Shown here: positions 7,700-12,378 of the stretch, one piece after another
How the letters are laid out: each line of letters begins with the position of its first letter
Position numbering within the stretch: position 1 is the first letter of the stretch
From: Cyanobacteria bacterium NC_groundwater_1444_Ag_S-0.65um_54_12
Lineage (GTDB): Bacteria; Cyanobacteriota; Sericytochromatia; S15B-MN24; VGJW01
DNA: 12,378 bases
Assembly (NCBI GenBank): GCA_016267585.1
Contig: JACQUT010000128.1
Span: forward strand, 1 to 12,378
Direction of reading: 5' to 3'
Made by a program: the position numbers and the translations under genes
Notes under the pieces: generated by a model
What the model was told of the DNA's origin: nothing
The model's database searches: none
The model's input: the letters and a program-made list of their open reading frames with translations, nothing else

Positions 7700-7716
7700 T
7701 GTAAATAAATGTTACA
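7700..7716. promoter_or_regulatory. Inverted repeat TGTAA-N7-TTACA, candidate operator for the PucR-type gene
   Basis: Five-base perfect half-sites at 7700-7704 and 7712-7716 lie about 60 bases before the PucR-type start codon and just upstream of a possible -10 (TATACT, 7742-7747). The position would suit autoregulation or control by another factor. There is no independent support. Confidence 0.3.
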
Positions 7717-7741
7717 ACTTTTCTTGCTCCGGAGTACTAAC

Positions 7742-7770
7742 TATACTACCCAGACCGCAAAAGACGGAGG
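7742..7770 (+). promoter_or_regulatory. Possible -10 element and ribosome binding site of the PucR-type gene
   Basis: TATACT at 7742-7747 resembles a -10 hexamer, but no good -35 lies 16-18 bases upstream, so the promoter may need an activator. GGAGG at 7766-7770, five bases before ATG 7776, is a strong ribosome binding site and fixes the start of the downstream gene. Confidence 0.4.
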
Positions 7771-7775
7771 CCCGG

Positions 7776-9494
7776 ATGAACGTCAGTTTTTATACGCCTG
7801 ACGCCATAGCTGCTCGCGAGAGCTATCTGACTGCAATGCCGACCGGCACTACCATTGCGAGCCTTTTATCGCTGGAAGATCTTCGGCATGCCGTGATCTT
7901 GGCTGGTGCCGAGCATGCGTCCAGAGCAATTTCGGCAGCTTTAGTAATAGATTCCAGTATGCCGCAAAGCTGGCTGCGCGGCGGGGAACTCGTCATAACC
8001 ACCGGCACCTTTCTGAAAGACGATGGTTTATCTTGGATCAATAGCTTAGCAGCAGCAAAAGCAGCTGGTTTGATCGTATGTACTAGCAAAGAATTGCCAA
8101 GTGTTCCACCAGAAATCATTTCACATGCCAAAGAAATCGGCTTGCTCCTGTTGTCCATCGATGCTACTGGCGGTTTAGCCGTATTGCTCGCTACTTTGGG
8201 CCGCGCCATCGAGGGTGGTGGCCTTGCTCAGATGCGCTCGAATTTACTTTGGCAACGCGGATTAGTACAGCTAGCGGTAAACGGAACGGGTTTCGAAGAA
8301 CTGGCGCGGGCGATCGCTGCCGGTCTAGGCCAACCGATCTTGATCGAGGATCGCCAATTCAACTTGCTAGCTGCCGCTAACCCCGGCCCATCTTGTCCGG
8401 TATTTGATGAGATTGTTTCAGTTGCCGGTACGCCAGTAGCTATTCTGCAACGCCTCGAAGATAGTGGGGTGATTCGCGGCTTGCGAACCGATATGACTCA
8501 CGTTTATCTACCCAAGGGCGAGTCACACGGCATAGGTCGCCATATCCAACCGTTGTCCATCGGTGAAGACGTTCATGGCTTCTTATCAATATTAGAAGCT
8601 ACTGGACAGCTCAGTGATGAAGCAGCAGCTAAACTAGCAACGGCGGCTACCGCAGTGACCATCGAGTTCCTGAAGCAAAGGGGCATAGCGGAATCTGAAC
8701 AAAAAATGCGCCGGGATTTCTTCCGTGATCTGCTATTTGCTCATCATGCCATTTCGCAAGAAACCCTACACCGACGTGCTACCTATCTTGGCTATCAGCT
8801 CTCTTCTTCCTACTGGACACTGGTCATAGAGTTCGATAACGCTCCGGGTGAAGAGACCATTGCTGATGAACTCAAACGATTAGGAAGCACACTGAATTCT
8901 CTGCTATCGTTCCGACAAGCTCTGGTAATTACTCAGCCGCAAGGAGCGACGGTGCTCTATCCAGTAAAAGAAGGACAGCCGACGCTCGATAAGATCAAGC
9001 AATTGGCCGAAACTATTCGGCAGAAAATACTGCAAATGGACGGCGGCTGGACGGTTTCCATCGGTATTGGCCAAATCTACGGCAATCTCCTCGCGGTTCC
9101 CAAGAGTTATCGCGAAGCCAGCCAAGCGGTAAAGATCGGTAGGGCTTTGCACGGAGCCAACGGCATACACTGTTTTTCTGATTTAGGCATATACCGCATG
9201 CTTTTACAGTTCGCAACCAGCCAAAATCCCAATGAATTTTTCTGCGACGCCTTGCAGCGCTTGCTCGAATATGATCAACAAGCAGATAAAGAACTGGTAA
9301 AGACGCTCTCTGCCTTTCTCGAATGTAACGGTAACCTGACCGAAACTTCCGAACGACTCTTTATCCACCGCAATACGCTTAAATATAGACTGGAACGCAT
9401 ACGCGACATCACCCAGATAGATCTCGACGATTCCGAAATGCGGCTCATGCTGCATTTAGGGCTGAAGATGCAGCAAATTCTTACAGTTCGCTAG
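7776..9494 (+). CDS. PucR/CdaR-family transcriptional regulator
   Basis: Proteins of this family are cytoplasmic transcription factors, often activators of purine or sugar-acid catabolism, that sense small molecules. The 572 residues show an N-terminal PucR-type domain at about 26-148 (SLEDLRHAVILAG, then SWLRGGELVITTG). A middle region of about 155-300 may be GAF-like. A GGDEF-like CdaR segment spans about 305-465, and a C-terminal PucR-type helix-turn-helix spans about 505-565 with FLECNGNLTETSERLFIHRNTLKYRLERI. That last motif is diagnostic of the family. GGAGG placed before ATG 7776 decides the start. The gene is divergent from clpB and no catabolic operon lies nearby, so its target and ligand cannot be inferred. 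Confidence in the family is high and in the function low. Confidence 0.92.
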   Translation: MNVSFYTPDAIAARESYLTAMPTGTTIASLLSLEDLRHAVILAGAEHASRAISAALVIDSSMPQSWLRGGELVITTGTFLKDDGLSWINSLAAAKAAGLIVCTSKELPSVPPEIISHAKEIGLLLLSIDATGGLAVLLATLGRAIEGGGLAQMRSNLLWQRGLVQLAVNGTGFEELARAIAAGLGQPILIEDRQFNLLAAANPGPSCPVFDEIVSVAGTPVAILQRLEDSGVIRGLRTDMTHVYLPKGESHGIGRHIQPLSIGEDVHGFLSILEATGQLSDEAAAKLATAATAVTIEFLKQRGIAESEQKMRRDFFRDLLFAHHAISQETLHRRATYLGYQLSSSYWTLVIEFDNAPGEETIADELKRLGSTLNSLLSFRQALVITQPQGATVLYPVKEGQPTLDKIKQLAETIRQKILQMDGGWTVSIGIGQIYGNLLAVPKSYREASQAVKIGRALHGANGIHCFSDLGIYRMLLQFATSQNPNEFFCDALQRLLEYDQQADKELVKTLSAFLECNGNLTETSERLFIHRNTLKYRLERIRDITQIDLDDSEMRLMLHLGLKMQQILTVR

Positions 9495-9521
9495 CTACCC
9501 GACCCCGCACTCCTGACCGCC

Positions 9522-9557
9522 AGATCCGGCCCAGCGCTTTGCAGCTTGGCCGGATCT
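9522..9557. terminator. Probable bidirectional terminator hairpin
   Basis: AGATCCGGCC at 9522-9531 and GGCCGGATCT at 9548-9557 form a perfect ten-base stem. The loop can pair further through AGC at 9533-9535 and GCT at 9544-9546. It lies between the stop codons of two convergent genes (PucR-type and HD-GYP). The flanking T content is modest (ACTATTTATT on the plus side, none of note on the minus side), so efficiency is uncertain. Confidence 0.75.
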
Positions 9558-9573
9558 ACTATTTATTGGTGGT

Positions 9574-11163
9574 CTAGCCAAGAGGTTCAACCCGAAGCTT
9601 CTCCAGTTCTTCGACCGATGGTAAGCGGTTGCCATTCAGATCCAGCTCACCTGATTCGCCAAGTGCCCGGAATAACCCATCTACCACCACCGGATCGAAA
9701 TGGCGTCCGGCATTATGCCTTATTTCTCGCAAAGCATCTGCCAGCGGCAGCCGGCTGCGGTATTTGCGGTCCGAAGTAAGGGTATCGAAAGCATCTGCCA
9801 GGCAAATGATACGCCCGCCCAACGGAATAGCCTCACCTTGCAATTTATAGGGGTAGCCAGAACCGTCCCAGCGCTCGTGGTGCGTTCCGGCAGCCACCCG
9901 CACATCAGCGAGATCCCTGAAATGCCGGAGTATTTTGCTGGTCATGGTGGGATGCGAGCAAATTACTTGGAACTCTTCCGGTGTCAACCCACCGGGCTTG
10001 TTCAGAATTTGATCGGGAATGCCAATCTTACCCAGATCGTGCAATATGCCAGCCAAGCGCAAGCGTTCGCAAAGCTGTGGTTCGAGACCCAGTGCGACCG
10101 CGATCCGGTAGGAATACTCTCCTACGTTCTGCGAATGGCTGGCGGTATAGGTGTCCTTGGCATCCAGCGCAGTAGCCAATCCTTTGACGGCATCGATACC
10201 TGCCTGATGCACCTGAACTAGCAACTCGGAATTGGCGATAGCCAATGCCATCCGCGCCGCCAATTGTTCAAGCAAGGCGATCTGATGGCCCTCGAAATCC
10301 TTGGTGCCACTCCAGTTAAAACATTCCAAAACACCATATACCCGTTCGGATGTGGCAATCGGAACCGCTACTACTTGTCGCTCCAGACAAAGTGGCCTGG
10401 CCAAGCCTAGCTCCAGTATGCCGTTGAAGTTACGTACTTCGACTTTGCCGGTCAATGCCACCCTTTTGGCCAGGCGGCCACAAGCGTCGTCACTCAATTG
10501 ACCATGAGCGGCATAAGGACAACCTATCCCGGTAGCAATCTCGATATCGTCGTTACCGCGTCGCGAAAAAATCAGGGTACGTTCCGTCTCCAAAGCTTGG
10601 TGAACCTCGGTTGCCACCGTTCCCAGTATCTCCGGCAGTGTCTTGGTACGGATCATGGTGTCGATGCCATCCAGCAGGCGAGTATAACGCTCTTGACGCG
10701 AAACCGCTTGCTCCAAGGTAGCGACTTCCAGGGTGCTGGTTACAATCGGCACAATCGCCATGATGAGCTCACCCTCGTCTTTATCTAGTTGCAACACTTC
10801 TTGCGAGGCCAGCAGCAATATACCAAGAGCTACTTCGCGTGAAATCAAGGGAATGAAGAGCAAAGTCGGATAGTGCCAATCTTGAATCTCCGGTGGTAAA
10901 GCCAGGCCTTCCGCTTCGATGTTAGAAATCAAGACCGGCTGACGCTGCATGGCTAGATACTCGAAAAATGGCAAGCGATTGCGCCCCGGCGACGAAAGTT
11001 CCGCTAGCGGTCGCTGGATGGTAAAAAGGCGAACACGCTGCATTTTCAGCAGGGATTTGAGAGTATCGTAAAGGAAAAGCAAGCGCTCGTGCTGATCAGT
11101 TCGTCGCTCTAGTTCACCGCTGAGCTTGGCGACCAGTCGCCAGCGTTCTCCCACTTCGTTCAA
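9574..11163 (-). CDS. GAF-GAF-HD-GYP protein, probable cyclic-di-GMP phosphodiesterase
   Basis: HD-GYP domains hydrolyse cyclic-di-GMP (some act on other cyclic dinucleotides) at a metal centre. The 529-residue protein has no membrane segment. It shows two GAF-like sensor regions (about 20-155 and 165-315), a short linker helix, and the HD-GYP domain at about 320-505. The expected metal and active-site residues are visible: His343, the His375-Asp376 pair in LHDLGK, His404, His428-His429 in HHERWDGSGYP with Gly436-Tyr437-Pro438, and Asp457 in LADAFD. The most upstream start is TTG at 11163, five bases after the gatB stop. The nearest AGGAGG is 16 bases away inside gatB, so translation may be coupled and the exact start is uncertain; GTG at codon 4 is an alternative. 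It is probably in one operon with gatB. Confidence 0.93.
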   Translation of the reverse strand: MNEVGERWRLVAKLSGELERRTDQHERLLFLYDTLKSLLKMQRVRLFTIQRPLAELSSPGRNRLPFFEYLAMQRQPVLISNIEAEGLALPPEIQDWHYPTLLFIPLISREVALGILLLASQEVLQLDKDEGELIMAIVPIVTSTLEVATLEQAVSRQERYTRLLDGIDTMIRTKTLPEILGTVATEVHQALETERTLIFSRRGNDDIEIATGIGCPYAAHGQLSDDACGRLAKRVALTGKVEVRNFNGILELGLARPLCLERQVVAVPIATSERVYGVLECFNWSGTKDFEGHQIALLEQLAARMALAIANSELLVQVHQAGIDAVKGLATALDAKDTYTASHSQNVGEYSYRIAVALGLEPQLCERLRLAGILHDLGKIGIPDQILNKPGGLTPEEFQVICSHPTMTSKILRHFRDLADVRVAAGTHHERWDGSGYPYKLQGEAIPLGGRIICLADAFDTLTSDRKYRSRLPLADALREIRHNAGRHFDPVVVDGLFRALGESGELDLNGNRLPSVEELEKLRVEPLG

Positions 11164-11168
11164 CAGGG

Positions 11169-12378
11169 CTAGCGCAAGGCCTCCTGGAGCAGGCGGTGCA
11201 CCAGAGCCGGCGTGGCGCGCCCTTGCGATTCCCGCATAACTTGACCCACCAGAAAGATCAGGACCTTGGCTTTGCCAGATCGATATTCGGCTGCTTGATC
11301 CGGGTAGTTAGCCAATACCCTGGTTACCAACTCGCGCAGTGCTGCTTCATCGCTGATAGCAGCCAGCCCCAGTTCAGCTATGAGCGTTCGGGGATCTTTC
11401 CCGGCTAGCATTATCTGAGGCAAGATTTTTTTTGCTGCATTTGCCGTAAGTTCGCCGCTATCTACCAGATCCGCCAAGCAGCGAAGCTGCTCTGGAAAAA
11501 GCGGCTTTGCTGCAAGTGCTAGCTTGTGCTCGCTCATGATGGCAGAGACATCGCCTAGCAGCCAGCGGGTTATTGACTTGGGATTTCTGGCGCCTGGCAC
11601 TGCCTGATCGAAAATAGCAGTCAAAGCTAGATCTGCTGCTATTATGGCTCCTTCCTGCGGCGACAGACCAAGCTGTTCATAACGCTGACGTCGTGCTGCT
11701 GGCAGTTCTGGCAGGCTTTCGCGCAGCGTAGCGATCTCGGAAGGAGCAATAGCCAGCGGTACGAGATCGGGTTCCGGGAAGTAACGATAGTCGCTTGCTT
11801 CCTCTTTAGAACGCATGGCGTAAGTTACCTGGCGTTCCTCGCTCCAAAGACGGGTCTCTTGCACGATGGTCTCACCGGCCTGTGACAGACGGATCTGTCG
11901 TGCTATTTCGTAGTCCAGGGCACGCTGTAAGAACTTGAACGAATTCAAATTCTTGATCTCCGTGCGGGTCATGAGTAGGGTAGAACCGCGCGGCCTGATC
12001 GAAACGTTAGCATCGCAACGCAGTGAGCCTTCTGCCATGCGACCATCATTCACTCCCAGTACCATGAGCAACAACCTGAGCTCCTGGAGGTAAGTCTTGG
12101 CTTCTTCGGCGGAACGGAGATCGGGCTCCGAAACGATTTCCAGCAAAGGAACTCCGGCACGATTGAGATCCACCAAACTGTAATCGGCACCCGCCAAACC
12201 AGCAGCACCAGCATGAACTAGCTTGCCGGCATCCTCCTCTAGATGCAGGCGATGAATCCGCACCCGCTTGGCACCTTCTGGCAGCAATACTTCCAGGTAA
12301 CCAGCCATGCCCAGTGGCCGGTCGTATTGCGAAATCTGGTAACCTTTCGGCAGATCGGGATAGAAATAGTTCTTCCGA
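11169..12378 (-). CDS. gatB: GatB, aspartyl/glutamyl-tRNA amidotransferase subunit B (5' truncated by window edge)
   Basis: GatB is the kinase and tRNA-binding subunit of GatCAB, which amidates Glu-tRNA(Gln) and/or Asp-tRNA(Asn) in bacteria lacking the matching synthetases. The frame is open to the window edge, so the ATG at 12308 is internal: the codons before it read [19 protein letters not shown], a conserved GatB segment. About 402 residues are visible, with about 75 missing at the N-terminus. Visible motifs are [37 protein letters not shown] and [11 protein letters not shown], then the YRYFPEPDL segment and a C-terminal YqeY-like tRNA-binding tail of about 150 residues. Its stop is five bases before the HD-GYP gene. 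gatA and gatC are not in the window but would be expected upstream on the minus strand or elsewhere. Confidence 0.97.
   Translation of the reverse strand, partial: RKNYFYPDLPKGYQISQYDRPLGMAGYLEVLLPEGAKRVRIHRLHLEEDAGKLVHAGAAGLAGADYSLVDLNRAGVPLLEIVSEPDLRSAEEAKTYLQELRLLLMVLGVNDGRMAEGSLRCDANVSIRPRGSTLLMTRTEIKNLNSFKFLQRALDYEIARQIRLSQAGETIVQETRLWSEERQVTYAMRSKEEASDYRYFPEPDLVPLAIAPSEIATLRESLPELPAARRQRYEQLGLSPQEGAIIAADLALTAIFDQAVPGARNPKSITRWLLGDVSAIMSEHKLALAAKPLFPEQLRCLADLVDSGELTANAAKKILPQIMLAGKDPRTLIAELGLAAISDEAALRELVTRVLANYPDQAAEYRSGKAKVLIFLVGQVMRESQGRATPALVHRLLQEALR

Noticed and set aside
7683..7728. Direct repeat TTCTTGCT at 7683-7690 and 7721-7728
   Set aside because: Eight bases repeated 38 bases apart in AT-rich DNA is plausible by chance, and nothing else supports a site.
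9700..10221. Plus-strand open frame of 173 codons opposite the HD-GYP gene
   Set aside because: It lies wholly antisense to the HD-GYP domain, whose catalytic motifs are clear on the minus strand; no start signal is visible.

Overview
This window is ordinary bacterial chromosome with tightly packed genes and no visible phage, transposase, CRISPR or RNA genes. The organism is a mid-GC bacterium. Its iron-sulfur operon uses SufU rather than SufE, it carries gatB (indirect Gln-tRNA and/or Asn-tRNA synthesis), and it has strong AGGAGG-type ribosome binding sites. That combination fits a Gram-positive or related lineage (Firmicutes, Chloroflexota or Actinobacteria-like) better than Proteobacteria. 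The lineage is an inference with low certainty.

Layout. (1) 1-3721, plus strand: the end of a suf operon in the order sufC (cut by the window edge), sufD, sufS, sufU. Together these encode the ATPase and scaffold partner, the cysteine desulfurase and the zinc-dependent sulfur transfer protein for Fe-S cluster assembly. sufD and sufS overlap by 14 bases. (2) 3742-4729, plus strand: a probable promoter, a small heat-shock protein (Hsp20) and a type II 3-dehydroquinate dehydratase homologue (aroQ) with unusual substrate-pocket residues. (3) 4730-4857: a roughly 130-base imperfect inverted repeat that fills the gap between convergent aroQ and clpB and contains the clpB stop codon. (4) 4853-7513, minus strand: the disaggregase ClpB, with a consensus-like promoter and a strong ribosome binding site. 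(5) 7514-7775: a 262-base AT-rich divergent intergenic region with several candidate operator-like repeats. (6) 7776-9494, plus strand: a PucR/CdaR-type transcription regulator with no obvious target genes in the window. (7) 9522-9557: a 10-bp perfect hairpin between convergent genes. (8) 9574-12378, minus strand: gatB (cut by the window edge) followed five bases later by a cytoplasmic GAF-GAF-HD-GYP protein, probably a cyclic-di-GMP phosphodiesterase.

Functionally, three themes are visible: Fe-S cluster biogenesis, protein quality control (Hsp20 binds unfolding proteins and ClpB with DnaK resolubilises aggregates) and signalling/regulation (PucR-type regulator, HD-GYP protein). I see no convincing novel defence or mobile system. 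The most interesting points are the aroQ active-site substitutions, the large intergenic palindrome, the abrupt codon-usage change inside sufC, the nine-G tract in sufS and the gatB/HD-GYP coupling.
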